Positions 1-8,458 of a stretch of DNA of 42,594 nt are shown here, in pieces. This DNA comes from an uncultured beta proteobacterium. GTDB lineage: Bacteria > Pseudomonadota > Gammaproteobacteria > Burkholderiales > Burkholderiaceae_C. Location of the stretch: assembly GCA_903905735.1 (NCBI GenBank), contig CAIVHU010000132.1, positions 1-42,594 of the forward strand, written 5' to 3'. Made by a program: the position numbers and the translations under genes. Position 1 is the stretch's first letter. Every line of letters starts with the position of its first letter. The notes beneath the pieces are model-generated. The model was not told where the DNA came from, searched no databases, and saw only the letters and a program-made list of their open reading frames with translations.

Positions 1-66
1 CAGGCTTGCTGCCGGAAGCTGAAATAGGCAAGCTCAATCCATCACAAACCAGATGGAGAGAAAAGC

Positions 67-216
67 ATGAAGAACGGTCGGAACTATTGGGCAGGGCACG
101 TAGAGGCAATCAAGAGCCAGGGTGTCAGCACCAGCGCTTATCTCCGCCAAGGCTATTGGCAACCCATATTTGATGATGACAATATCCGCCTCGTTTGCTG
201 GCGCGTTGCTGCATAA
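67..216 (+). pseudogene. IS66-type accessory TnpA fragment (5' end only)
   Basis: A short ORF starts at ATG 67 behind a purine-rich Shine-Dalgarno stretch (GGAGAGAAA). Its first 28 residues (NYWAGHVEAIKSQG then STSAYLRQ) resemble the N-terminus of the small TnpA protein of IS66-family elements, which typically reads YWxxHVExxxxSGLSxxAYxRQ. The resemblance stops near base 150. The frame then runs through DUF927 sequence out of register to a stop at 216. I read this as the 5' stub of an IS66 tnpA gene joined to another gene by deletion. No terminal repeat or IS66 transposase is visible. The family call is from memory of the motif and is moderate at best. Confidence 0.4.
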
Positions 217-1327
217 ATGCAGCGCAGAATCGGGCGGATTTCATTATGTGGGCGATTCAAGCATGGGCAAAAGCGGTGCGTTGGACGCTGCTTGCGCAAC
301 TTGGGGCGGTGCAGGTTTTAAGCGGACCTGGAACAGCACCGCCAATGGAATGGAGGGCATCGCGGCGCTGCACAACGACGGTATTTTAGTTTTGGACGAA
401 ATCGGTGAGTGCGAACCCGATGATGTGGGCGCGATTGTCTATTCATTGGGCAATGGCACAGGCAAACAGCGTGCCGGGCGCACGGGCGCAGCGCTGGGCG
501 TGGCGAAATGGCGTTGCATTTTTCTCAGTTCTGGAGAAATCAGTCTTGAGACGCTGATGAACAACGCGGGCCAAGCGGTCAAATCCGGGCAAGAGATGCG
601 CCTGTTGCAAGTCCCACTAAAACAGGGCCTACATGGAGCGTGGCACACGCTTCACGGAGCAAGCAACGGAGCAGACTTCACTGAAAATCTTAAACGCGAG
701 GCGTTAAAACATTACGGCCATGCAGGTAGATCATTCTTGGAACGGCTCACCCGTGACAGGAGAGACTTTTGCTCGGCGTTGGATCGGATCAAAGCATCCT
801 CATTGTTTTCCTGTGAAAGTGGCGAAGGTCAGGAAAAGAGGGCTGCGGCGCGATTTGCATTGGTCGCACTTGCCGGAGAAGTTGCAAGCGAATACGGGTT
901 GAGCGGATGGGCAGTGGGTGACGCGATCCAAGCTGCGGCACATTGCTTCAAATTGTGGCAATCAAGTAGAGCGAAGGGCAACAGCGAGCAGTGGCAGATC
1001 ATCCGCAAAGTTGCAGGCTTTATTGAGCGGCATGGTGATGGGAGATTCAGCGCTCGAAATGGCCTGCAAGAACTCCCCCTGCGCGACCGGGCGGGTTGGT
1101 GGGAGGATGGCGAGGTTGATGGTCGTGTGTACTGTTTCACTTGCAGTGGACTGCGCGAAGCGCTCAAAGGCATGGACTTTGAGCGCGGGCTGGATACGCT
1201 ACAGGAATGCGGGGCGTTGCCACCAGCGGAGGCTGGCAGCAATGTTCGCTCAAAAAACAAGAAGGTGTTCGGGCGGCAAATCAGGCTCTATCCAATCAAC
1301 CCCGCCAAACTCAACGTAACTGACTGA
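122..1327 (+). pseudogene. DUF927 (phage/island ATPase-helicase-like) protein, N-terminally truncated
   Basis: This ORF matches the C-terminal ATPase part of DUF927 proteins, which occur on prophages and genomic islands. A P-loop-like GDSSMGKSG lies near residues 44-52, a Walker B-like GILVLDEIGE near 86-95, and a family-typical LGNGTGKQRAGRTGAA stretch near 109-124. Complete members are clearly longer, with a further N-terminal domain that is missing here. The only usable start, GTG 122, has no Shine-Dalgarno and falls inside the tnpA-like fragment. Recognisable homology begins around residue 12-14 (base 155-160), exactly where the TnpA homology ends. I therefore treat it as a remnant of a larger gene. 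The rest of the frame is intact with no internal stop, so decay is recent or a truncated product is still made. Confidence 0.7.
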
Positions 1328-1338
1328 CAAGGATGGTG

Positions 1339-1369
1339 GAGCTACACCGTTAACGGCATGGTGTAGCTC
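1339..1369. repeat. Perfect inverted repeat after the DUF927 ORF
   Basis: GAGCTACACC at 1339-1348 is the exact reverse complement of GGTGTAGCTC at 1360-1369, with an 11-base loop. It sits 12 bases after the DUF927 stop. There is no T-run on either side, so it is a weak candidate for an intrinsic terminator. It may instead be a protein-binding site or a 3'-end stabiliser. Confidence 0.55.
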
Positions 1370-1457
1370 AAGTAACATCAAATTCACCAATGAAATCAGC
1401 AAGGTTACACCGGATACGTTGGATACACCAAAATTCTGTAGGTAGAAGAATGGCAAT

Positions 1458-1491
1458 AAAAAACCTCTGTTTTGACCGCACAGGCTTTTTT
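1458..1491 (+). terminator. Possible intrinsic terminator in the accessory patch
   Basis: An A-run (1458-1463), CCTCTG (1464-1469), a 9-base loop, CACAGG (1479-1484) with one mismatch, then six T (1486-1491). The flanking A and T runs can also pair. This could end plus-strand transcription from the DUF927 region. No gene is seen between 1328 and 1580. That stretch also holds a 12-bp imperfect tandem duplication at 1535-1558. Confidence 0.35.
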
Positions 1492-1576
1492 GCTTTCCCG
1501 GGTGGCATGACACCGTGCCAGCCAATCGGTCAAACAGGTAGCATGGCAGGTAGTATGGCAAATACTCACAGAAAAG

Positions 1577-1609
1577 AAAAAACCCTAAGTGAATCAATCA
1601 CTTAGGGTT
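1577..1609 (-). terminator. Intrinsic terminator of the tRNA-Ser gene
   Basis: AACCCTAAGTGA (1581-1592) and TCACTTAGGGTT (1598-1609) form a perfect 12-bp stem with a 5-base loop. Read on the minus strand it is followed by a T-rich tail (complement of 1571-1580). It starts only 7 bases past the tRNA 3' end, so it fits as the terminator of the minus-strand tRNA transcript and possibly of the lysC operon upstream of it. Confidence 0.85.
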
Positions 1610-1615
1610 CTTATT

Positions 1616-1708
1616 TGGCGGAAACGGAGGGATTCGAACCCTCGATGAGGCTCTACACCCCATACTCCCTTAGCAGGGGAGCACCTTCGGCCACTCGGTC
1701 ACGTTTCC
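1616..1708 (-). tRNA. tRNA-Ser (anticodon GCT)
   Basis: On the minus strand the gene begins GGAAACG (1708-1702) and ends with the pairing CGTTTCC, then G and an encoded CCA (1616-1618). The T-arm reads GGGTTCGAATCCC. The anticodon loop CTGCTAA places GCT at 1674-1672, decoding AGC/AGU. The long variable arm and total of 93 nt are normal for a serine tRNA. It lies just downstream of lysC. The accessory DUF927/IS66 patch begins immediately beyond its 3' end, as expected where islands use a tRNA as an integration site. Confidence 0.95.
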
Positions 1709-1752
1709 TGAAAATCAGAGCCGCGATTATGTCACGACTCAGGCAGTTTTTG

Positions 1753-3021
1753 TCAGGCGACAGGCTGATCCAGGCCAAAAGCCTTGTGCAGAGCTTTCAC
1801 GGCCAGTTCCATGTACTTTTCATCAACCACCACCGAGGTTTTGATCTCGCTGGTGGAAATCATCTGGATGTTGATACCTTCTTCGCTGAGCACGCGGAAC
1901 ATGGTGCTGGCCACGCCTACATGGCTGCGCATGCCAATGCCGACGATGGACACCTTGCAGATCCGGGTGTCACCCACCACCTCTTGCGCACCCAGCTTGG
2001 GCACGACGGTGTTTTTCAGCAGGTCCAAGGCCTTGGCGTAGTCGCCGTGGTTGACGGTGAAGCTGAAGTCAGTTTTGCCATCCTTGCTGATGTTCTGGAT
2101 GATCATGTCAACTTCGATGTTGGCATCAGCCACGGCACCCAGGATCTGGTAGGCAACGCCGGGTTTGTCAGGCACGCCCAGCACAGAAATTTTGGTCTCA
2201 TCACGGGTGAACGCAATGCCGGAAACAATGGCTTGTTCCATGTTTTCATCTTCCTCAAAAGTAATCAGCGTGCCGGATGCGGCTTCTTCAACAATATCGA
2301 TATCCCAAGGCGTGAAGCTGGAGAGAACCCGCAGCTTGACCTTGTATTTGCCAGCAAATTCCACCGATCGGATCTGCAGCACCTTGGAGCCCATGGAGGC
2401 CATCTCCAGCATTTCCTCGAAGCTGACCGTGGTCAGGCGGCGCGCCTCAGGCACCACGCGCGGGTCGGTGGTGTAAACGCCGTCCACGTCGGTATAGATC
2501 AGGCATTCATCGGCTTTCATGGCAGCTGCCACTGCCACTGCCGAGGTGTCCGAGCCGCCGCGCCCCAGCGTGGTGATGTTGCCCAAGTCGTCCAGCCCCT
2601 GAAAACCGGTAACGATGACCACCCTGCCCGCTTCCAGATCGGCGCGCACTTTTTTGTCGTCAATCGACTCGATGCGCGCCTTGGTGTGGGCGCTGTTGGT
2701 GCGGATGGGCACTTGCCAGCCCGCGTAGCTCACCGACTCCAGGCCCTGCGCCTGCAAGGCAATCGCCAGCAGCGCGCTAGAAGCCTGCTCGCCGGTGGCG
2801 GCCAGCATGTCGAGTTCGCGGCTGTAGGCATCGCCTGGCTTGGAAGGTGCCAACTCTTTGGCCAGGGCCAGCAAGCGGTTGGTTTCGCCGCTCATGGCAC
2901 TGGGCACGACCACCATCTGGTGACCGGCGCGCGCCCATTTGGCAACGCGTTTGGCAACATTGCTGATGCGCTCGGTGGAGCCCATCGACGTACCGCCGTA
3001 TTTATGAACAATCAAAGACAT
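1753..3021 (-). CDS. lysC: Aspartate kinase (aspartokinase)
   Basis: This enzyme phosphorylates L-aspartate to aspartyl-phosphate, the entry step to lysine, threonine, methionine and diaminopimelate. The protein has 422 residues. It opens with the nucleotide-binding KYGGTSMGS signature (residues 7-15). The amino-acid kinase core fills the first 240 residues or so (GFQGLDDLGNITTLGRGGSDTS motif region). Two ACT regulatory domains follow (about 265-400), so feedback control by lysine and/or threonine is expected. Start is ATG 3021. It lies 24 bp after tilS on the same strand and is the last protein gene before tRNA-Ser. Length and domain order are those of the monofunctional LysC of proteobacteria. 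Confidence 0.97.
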   Translation of the reverse strand: MSLIVHKYGGTSMGSTERISNVAKRVAKWARAGHQMVVVPSAMSGETNRLLALAKELAPSKPGDAYSRELDMLAATGEQASSALLAIALQAQGLESVSYAGWQVPIRTNSAHTKARIESIDDKKVRADLEAGRVVIVTGFQGLDDLGNITTLGRGGSDTSAVAVAAAMKADECLIYTDVDGVYTTDPRVVPEARRLTTVSFEEMLEMASMGSKVLQIRSVEFAGKYKVKLRVLSSFTPWDIDIVEEAASGTLITFEEDENMEQAIVSGIAFTRDETKISVLGVPDKPGVAYQILGAVADANIEVDMIIQNISKDGKTDFSFTVNHGDYAKALDLLKNTVVPKLGAQEVVGDTRICKVSIVGIGMRSHVGVASTMFRVLSEEGINIQMISTSEIKTSVVVDEKYMELAVKALHKAFGLDQPVA

Positions 3022-3045
3022 GTTGGGGTTGAGCAGGCTGAAAAG

Positions 3046-3996
3046 TTAGGGATTGTACCAATGCAGCTCCGGGCCCCGACGTTGGCAGAAGCCATGCGCG
3101 ACCTTCAGATGGATGGCATGGCCACGCGTTTGACAGGCCGTAATCTGGCGCATCAGTTCATCGAGTTGCGCGGCGGTCGGTGTCGCCTGGTGGCTGGTCA
3201 ACAACCAGTGGCGAAGCACATTGGCCAGCCTGGGTTGGCTCAGGGTTCGCAGCAACTTGATGCGTGGCGGCGCGCCCACCAGCGCCAGATCCTGCGCAGC
3301 CATTTCCAGCAATAGCGCCTGGGCTTGCGCGGCGTGCTCGCTGCTTCTGGCAAAGGTGTCGCGAAACTGCGGAAAGCAGGTCTCCAGCGCCGGTAGTATT
3401 TGCGCCCGGATGCGGTTGCGGGTGAAGCGCTCATGCAGGTTGCTGGGGTCTTCGACAAACGCCGCACCCCGCTCTGCCAGCCAGCCCCGGATATCGGCAC
3501 CGCTGACGCGCAGCAAGGGTCGGTAGTAATTGAGGCCACCGCGCGACCAGCTTGCAGGCATGGCGCTCAAGCCTGGCAAGCCCGCACCCCGGCTCAAAGC
3601 CAGCAACAGGGTTTCGATCTGGTCGTCGGCATGATGTGCAATCGCTATGCTGTTCATAGCTACCCGCCCTTTATCTGAAAAGGCCAGAGCCTCAAAAGCC
3701 ATATAGCGCGCGCGACGGGCTGCGTCCTCGGGGCTCTGCCCGGGCGCGTGTCTGGCATCGATTTTTTGCACCGTGAGTGGCACGCCGAGCGCCGCACAAA
3801 CGTTTCTGCAATGCGCCTCAAACGCATCGGCGGCAGCCTGCAAGCCGTGGTGTACATGCACGGCGCTGACCTGGCCCGGCCACTTTTGCGCACAGGCCAG
3901 CAGCAAGGCCGTGGAATCCGCACCGCCGCTGTAGGCCACCGTCAGGGGCAAAACGGGGCTGAACGCCGCCATGGCCTGCGGCAGGGACAGCGTCAT
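3046..3996 (-). CDS. tilS: tRNA(Ile)-lysidine synthase, short form
   Basis: TilS uses ATP to attach lysine to C34 of tRNA-Ile(CAU), so that it reads AUA. The PP-loop SGGADS is at residues 23-28, followed by VHVHHGLQ near 47-54 and a HHADDQ motif near 121-126, all diagnostic. At 316 residues it is shorter than the E. coli enzyme and ends after the tRNA-binding middle domain; the C-terminal TilS_C domain is not seen. The stretch AFEALAFSDKGR through VAMNSIA, just before HHADDQ, is encoded by a copy of the 55-bp repeat described separately. The accA stop lies 8 bp upstream, so the two are surely co-transcribed. Confidence 0.93.
   Translation of the reverse strand: MTLSLPQAMAAFSPVLPLTVAYSGGADSTALLLACAQKWPGQVSAVHVHHGLQAAADAFEAHCRNVCAALGVPLTVQKIDARHAPGQSPEDAARRARYMAFEALAFSDKGRVAMNSIAIAHHADDQIETLLLALSRGAGLPGLSAMPASWSRGGLNYYRPLLRVSGADIRGWLAERGAAFVEDPSNLHERFTRNRIRAQILPALETCFPQFRDTFARSSEHAAQAQALLLEMAAQDLALVGAPPRIKLLRTLSQPRLANVLRHWLLTSHQATPTAAQLDELMRQITACQTRGHAIHLKVAHGFCQRRGPELHWYNP
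3644..3698 (+). repeat. 55-bp two-hairpin repeat, copy inside tilS
   Basis: It starts GCTATGCTGTTCATAGCT (first hairpin, GCTATG/CATAGC) and continues to AAAAGGCCAGAGCCTCAAAA. Aligned with the 5664-5718 and 40191-40245 copies it shows the same blocks: TAGCT, CC-CTT/CGCTTAT, AAGG, AGAGCC or AGAGGCC, then an A/T run. It lies antisense to the repeat orientation but is fully open in the tilS frame. Confidence 0.7.
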
Positions 3997-4004
3997 ATCA
4001 GGGC

Positions 4005-4979
4005 TTATTTGCCCGGCTTGATGTCGGTAAAGCGGCCATAACTCTGCAACCGGTCAAAGCGCCGCTGCAGCAGTTCAGGCGTTTTGAGATCACCCAGTTG
4101 GCGGTACGCGTCGGTCAGGGCGCGCTTGAGGAAGGTGGCCATCTGTTTCGGGTCGCGGTGTGCTCCACCCACGGGCTCGTTGACGATCTTGTCGATCACG
4201 CCCAACGCTTTCAGGCGGTGTGCGGTGATGCCCAGCGCGTCAGCGGCTTCCTGGGCTTTTTCGGAGGTTTTCCAGAGGATGGACGCGCAGCCCTCGGGGC
4301 TGATCACAGAGTAAATGGAATATTGCAGCATCAGCACCTGGTCACCGACCGAAATCGCCAGCGCGCCGCCCGAGCCGCCTTCACCGATGATGGTGACGAT
4401 GATCGGCACTTCGAGCTGCGCCATCTCGAAGATGTTGCGCCCGATGGCTTCAGACTGGCCTCGCTCTTCAGCATCGATGCCAGGGTAAGCACCGGGCGTA
4501 TCGACAAAGGTGAACACCGGCAGCTTGAATTTTTCAGCGGTTTTCATCAGCCGCAGGGCTTTGCGGTAACCCTCGGGCTTGCTCATGCCGAAATTGCGCA
4601 GACCGCGCTCCTTGGTGTCACGGCCTTTTTGCTGGCCGATCACCATGCAAGGCGTGCCGTTGAAACGCGCCAGGCCACCCACAATGCTCAGGTCGTCGGC
4701 AAAGTGGCGGTCACCATGCAGTTCCACAAAATGCGTGAACAGCTCGTTCACGTAATCCATGGCGTAGGGGCGCTCGGCGTGGCGGGCAATCTTGGTGATC
4801 TGCCAGGGGGTCAGATCGCTGTAGATGTCTTTGGTGAGCTGCTGGCTTTTCTTGGCCAACTGGTTGATTTCGGCCGAGATATCGACCGCCGACTCGGTCT
4901 GCACGTAGCGCAGCTCTTCAATCTTGTTTTCCAGCTCGGCAATCGGGGTCTCAAAATCCAGGAATGTTTTTTTAGCCAC
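4005..4979 (-). CDS. accA: Acetyl-CoA carboxylase carboxyltransferase subunit alpha
   Basis: AccA is the alpha half of the carboxyltransferase that moves CO2 from carboxybiotin to acetyl-CoA, making malonyl-CoA for fatty acid synthesis; it works with AccD, which is not in this window. The 324-residue length is standard. The N-terminal helical [18 protein letters not shown] region, the [12 protein letters not shown] segment, and the [12 protein letters not shown] oxyanion-hole motif near residue 205 are all present. Translation starts at GTG 4979, supported by a GGAG Shine-Dalgarno 6 bp upstream; no ATG is available nearby in frame. It is followed by tilS after 8 bp. The glycosylase gene ends 55 bp upstream on the same strand. 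Confidence 0.97.
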   Translation of the reverse strand: MAKKTFLDFETPIAELENKIEELRYVQTESAVDISAEINQLAKKSQQLTKDIYSDLTPWQITKIARHAERPYAMDYVNELFTHFVELHGDRHFADDLSIVGGLARFNGTPCMVIGQQKGRDTKERGLRNFGMSKPEGYRKALRLMKTAEKFKLPVFTFVDTPGAYPGIDAEERGQSEAIGRNIFEMAQLEVPIIVTIIGEGGSGGALAISVGDQVLMLQYSIYSVISPEGCASILWKTSEKAQEAADALGITAHRLKALGVIDKIVNEPVGGAHRDPKQMATFLKRALTDAYRQLGDLKTPELLQRRFDRLQSYGRFTDIKPGK

Positions 4980-5034
4980 AAAAGCTCCATGTCATTTATT
5001 GGAAGGAGAAACAACCGCCTATTTTAGAGGCCGG

Positions 5035-5685
5035 TCAGTAGGTGACCGGCACCGGGTCCAACGAGCGCCAAATATACCAAGTTGCCACGGTGCGATATGG
5101 TGCCCAGGCCAGCGCCACTTCGCGCGCGTCGCTGCGGCTGACCACGTCGCCCGAAAAATAACACTTGCTGATGCCGTTGATCAGACCCACATCGTCCAGC
5201 GGCAGCACGTTCGGGCGCATCAAGTGAAAGATCAGAAACATCTCTGCCGTCCAGCGGCCAATGCCGCGGATGGCGATCAACTCGGCAATGATGGCCTCGT
5301 CCTCCATGCCGGTCCAGGCATCCACGTGCACCTGGCCATTGTCAAAATGCAGCGCCAGATCAACGATGTATTCGACCTTGCGGGCACTCAAACCGGCGGC
5401 ACGCATGTCGTCAATCTTCAGCTTCAGCACGTGTGATGGCGTGATGTGTTCAGGCAGTTTGGCAAAGCGGTCCCACACGGTTTGCGCCGCCTTGACCGAG
5501 ATTTGCTGCCCGACCACGCTGCGCGCCAGCGTGGCAAACGCGTCGCCCCGGCTTTGCAGGCAATTCTGGCCAAACTGCGGGATGAGTCGCTTCATGACCC
5601 GGTCTTTTTTCATCAGATGCTTGCAGGCATCTGCCCAGTAGCCCGGCACGAGCGTTTCAAACACTATTGATTCAGTAGCTGCCAT
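5035..5685 (-). CDS. DNA-3-methyladenine glycosylase II, HhH-GPD family
   Basis: A base-excision repair enzyme that removes alkylated purines. The 216-residue protein has the helix-hairpin-helix with Gly/Pro-rich loop (IRGIGRWTAEMFLIF, about residues 138-152), followed by LPLDDVGL with the catalytic aspartate (second D). The SVVGQQISVKAAQTVW segment near 62-77 is also family-typical. There is no extended N-terminal AlkA domain, so it is the short AlkA-like type common in betaproteobacteria. The start ATG 5685 and the first residues (MAATESIV) fall within a copy of the 55-bp repeat. No convincing Shine-Dalgarno precedes it, so a start a few codons downstream is possible. It sits between cysS and accA on one strand. 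Confidence 0.9.
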   Translation of the reverse strand: MAATESIVFETLVPGYWADACKHLMKKDRVMKRLIPQFGQNCLQSRGDAFATLARSVVGQQISVKAAQTVWDRFAKLPEHITPSHVLKLKIDDMRAAGLSARKVEYIVDLALHFDNGQVHVDAWTGMEDEAIIAELIAIRGIGRWTAEMFLIFHLMRPNVLPLDDVGLINGISKCYFSGDVVSRSDAREVALAWAPYRTVATWYIWRSLDPVPVTY

Positions 5686-5718
5686 CGCTTATTGCATAAG
5701 GACAAGAGGCCTGAAAAG
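5664..5718 (+). repeat. 55-bp two-hairpin repeat spanning a start codon
   Basis: This copy reads CTATTGATTCAGTAGCTGCC, then ATCGCTTATTGCATAAGG and ACAAGAGGCCTGAAAAG. The second hairpin CTTAT-TGC-ATAAG is perfect. It covers the proposed start codon of the glycosylase gene and the upstream spacer after cysS, so the element supplies the first residues of that protein and probably shapes its translation. Confidence 0.8.
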
Positions 5719-5729
5719 CATATAAGAAC

Positions 5730-7124
5730 TCACTTGGTAGCCTCCCAGGTCGTGCCAGCGGCGGAGTCCTTGAGCACAATGCCCTGCGCCAGCAAGTCCT
5801 GGCGAATGCGATCCGCTTCGGCAAAGTTTTTGGCGGCTTTGGCGGCGGCGCGCTGGGCGATCAGCTCGCCAATGGCCGCCTCATCCAGGCCCGCACCTGC
5901 TTGCAAAAAGGCTTTCGGGTCACCTTGCAACAGCCCCAGGCAGGCTGCCAAGGCTTTGAGCAGGCCCGCCAGCTCGGCAGAGCGCGTGCGGTTCACCTCG
6001 GAAGCCAGATCAAATAACACCGCCACGGCTTCGGGCGTGCCAAAGTCGTCATCCATCGCCGCCTTGAAACGCGCGGCAAAAGGCTCGGACCAGTCAATCG
6101 TCACCGCCGCCGGGTTGCCGGCCAGATCCAGCGCGGTGTACAGGCGTTTGAGGCCGCTGCGCGCGTCATCGAGATGCACATCGCTGTAGTTCAGGGCCGT
6201 GCGGTAGTGGGTGCGCAGCAGGAAAAAGCGCACAGTCTCGGCATCGTATTTGGCCAGCACGTCGCGGATGGTGAAAAAGTTGCCCAGGCTTTTGGACATC
6301 TTTTCGTTATCAACGCGGACAAAACCGTTGTGCACCCAGAATTTGGCCAGCGGCTTGTTGGAGGCCCCTTCGCTTTGGGCGATTTCGTTTTCGTGATGCG
6401 GAAACTGCAGGTCTGCGCCGCCACCATGGATGTCAAAAGTTTCGCCCAGCGTGTCGCAACTCATGGCGCTGCATTCAATATGCCAACCGGGGCGGCCCTT
6501 GCCATACCCATAACCCAGCGCATCGGCATCCCACTTGGCATCTTCCGGCTCGGTGGCTTTGGCGGCTTTCCACAGCACAAAGTCCAGCGGGTCTTCTTTG
6601 CCGTCTTGCACCGCCACGCGTTCACCGGCGCGCAATTCGTCCAGCGACTTGCCCGAGAGCTTGCCGTAGCCCGCAAACTTGCGCACCGAATAATTCACAT
6701 CACCATTGGCCGCTTTGTAGGCCAGGCCCTTGGCTTCGAGCTGCTTGATCAGACCGAGCATCTGCGGCACATAGTCGGTGGCGCGTGGCTCCAGCGTCGG
6801 TGGTTCGATGCCCAGCAAAGCAATGTCGTGGTGCATGGCTACGATCATCTCGTCGGTCAGCGCGCGGATGCTGATGCCGCGCTCCAGCGCGCGCTTGATG
6901 ATTTTGTCGTCAATATCGGTGATATTTCTCACATAGGTGACGCGGTAGCCACTGGCTTTGAGCCAACGCTGCACCACGTCAAAGGCCATCATCATACGGG
7001 CGTGGCCGATGTGGCACAGGTCATAAATCGTCATGCCGCACACATACATGCGCACATGGCCGGGTTCGATCGGTGAAAACGTCTCCAGCTCTCTGGAGAG
7101 CGTGTTGAAAATGCGCAAACTCAT
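5730..7124 (-). CDS. cysS: Cysteinyl-tRNA synthetase
   Basis: A class I aminoacyl-tRNA synthetase charging tRNA-Cys. The sequence begins [16 protein letters not shown], with the zinc-ligand YVCGMTIYD, then HIGHARMMM (HIGH motif, about residue 39), the zinc-binding [10 protein letters not shown] and [12 protein letters not shown] segments, and [10 protein letters not shown] (KMSKS motif, about residue 270). The C-terminal DALR-type tRNA-binding helices follow. I start it at ATG 7124, giving 464 residues; a TTG three codons upstream is also in frame but unlikely. It is the first gene of the minus-strand run cysS-glycosylase-accA-tilS-lysC and diverges from the TPR gene at 7321. Confidence 0.97.
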   Translation of the reverse strand: MSLRIFNTLSRELETFSPIEPGHVRMYVCGMTIYDLCHIGHARMMMAFDVVQRWLKASGYRVTYVRNITDIDDKIIKRALERGISIRALTDEMIVAMHHDIALLGIEPPTLEPRATDYVPQMLGLIKQLEAKGLAYKAANGDVNYSVRKFAGYGKLSGKSLDELRAGERVAVQDGKEDPLDFVLWKAAKATEPEDAKWDADALGYGYGKGRPGWHIECSAMSCDTLGETFDIHGGGADLQFPHHENEIAQSEGASNKPLAKFWVHNGFVRVDNEKMSKSLGNFFTIRDVLAKYDAETVRFFLLRTHYRTALNYSDVHLDDARSGLKRLYTALDLAGNPAAVTIDWSEPFAARFKAAMDDDFGTPEAVAVLFDLASEVNRTRSAELAGLLKALAACLGLLQGDPKAFLQAGAGLDEAAIGELIAQRAAAKAAKNFAEADRIRQDLLAQGIVLKDSAAGTTWEATK

Positions 7125-7320
7125 GGGGTTCAAAAATCAGGACAGTTCAGGGCTGGAGAAAGCCGGTATGGTCGCAATGGTCAGTTGATGCTACAGGTTG
7201 TAAGACCGGGTCAGGCCAACCCTCCATTAGCAGGCCCTCCGCTACAATGAAGGGCAGTATAAAGCCACGTCGGCTCAAGCCGGTTCGCGGCCTCTTTCTC
7301 CAATCCAAACTTCAGTGACC

Positions 7321-8406
7321 ATGAAACAGGCTCCTAACGCTCTCTACAAATCGCTTCGTTGGCTGGTTTTGGCCAGCGCGACGCTGGCAGCCTCGGCCTA
7401 TGCAGATGACTACACCGACGTGAGCCAACTGATGCACGCCAACAAGTATTCTGAAGCCATGACTCGGGTGGACAGCTATCTGGCCACCAAGCCCGCCGAC
7501 CCGCAAATGCGTTTTTTCAAAGGCGTGATCCAGCGCAACCTGGGAAAGCCTGCTGACGCTATCACCACCTTCACCCAGTTGACGCAAGACTACCCCGAAC
7601 TGCCTGAACCCTATAACAACCTGGCCGTGCTCTATGCCGGTCAAGGGCAATACGACAAGGCCCGCACGGCGCTTGAGATGGCGATTCGCACCAATCCCAG
7701 TTATGCCACAGCGCAAGAAAACCTGGGCGACGTCTATGCACGCCTGGCCAGCCAGGCCTACAACAAGGCCTTGCAACTCGATGGCACCAACACCGCCGTG
7801 CCGCCCAAACTGGCGTTGATTGGCGAAGTCTTCAAACCCAATCTGGGCAACAGTCACACAGCGGTGATGCCAGCGGTCAAGCCAGCTGTGGCAACTGCAG
7901 CGCCCGCGCCCATCGTCAAGCCTGTGGCATCGACTGCCAAGCCCAGCGCAAGCGCTCCCGTGGTGGCTGTTGCGGCACCTGTAGCCGCCCAGCCCGCCAG
8001 CCCGGTGGCAGCTACCGCCAAGCCAGCCAGCAGCGCTGAACCCAAGTCGGTACCGCTCGATGCCCAAGCCAACAAGGCCGTCGAAGAAGCGGTGCTGGCC
8101 TGGGCCAACGCCTGGTCGACCCAAAACATGTCTGCCTACCTGAAGGCTTACAGCCCTGACTTCAAGCCCGCAGGAAATCAGTCGCGCGCGGCTTGGGAGA
8201 AAGAGCGCCATGACCGGATTGTTGGCAAAAAGAACATCCGCGTCACACTCACGGGTCTGAAAATCCGTGTCCAGGGCGACCAGGCCGTGGCCAGTTTCCG
8301 CCAAGCCTACAAGGCTGACAGCCTGTCGGCCTCAAGTCAAAAAACCCTCGACCTCAAAAAGTCGGCCAACCAATGGTTGATCACCCGGGAAGCCATTGGT
8401 CGTTGA
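7321..8406 (+). CDS. Exported TPR protein with C-terminal NTF2-like domain
   Basis: No specific function is known to me. Starting at ATG 7321 (a GTG two codons earlier is the alternative) the protein has a signal peptide (basic start, LRWLVLASATLAASAYA, cleavage before DDYTD). About four tetratricopeptide-like units fill residues 25-155 (MHANKYSEAMTRVDSYLATK; EPYNNLAVLYAGQGQYDKAR). An Ala/Pro-rich linker spans about 175-245. The last 110 residues resemble an NTF2/SnoaL fold (WANAWSTQNMSAYLKAYSPDF at its start). The next gene shares both end modules, so the pair probably act together in the periplasm on the cell wall. That last point is inference from the transpeptidase domain of the neighbour. 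Confidence 0.85.
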   Translation: MKQAPNALYKSLRWLVLASATLAASAYADDYTDVSQLMHANKYSEAMTRVDSYLATKPADPQMRFFKGVIQRNLGKPADAITTFTQLTQDYPELPEPYNNLAVLYAGQGQYDKARTALEMAIRTNPSYATAQENLGDVYARLASQAYNKALQLDGTNTAVPPKLALIGEVFKPNLGNSHTAVMPAVKPAVATAAPAPIVKPVASTAKPSASAPVVAVAAPVAAQPASPVAATAKPASSAEPKSVPLDAQANKAVEEAVLAWANAWSTQNMSAYLKAYSPDFKPAGNQSRAAWEKERHDRIVGKKNIRVTLTGLKIRVQGDQAVASFRQAYKADSLSASSQKTLDLKKSANQWLITREAIGR

Positions 8407-8458
8407 AGGCGTGACGCCATTGATCGGTTCAGGTCTTGTCAAGTGGCGCTAGTGCAAT

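Noticed and set aside
1615..3315. 566-codon open frame on the plus strand
   Set aside because: It is antisense to lysC and part of tilS, and its composition (His/Gln-rich, from reversed high-GC codons) is typical of a shadow frame. The tRNA-Ser gene also lies within its start.
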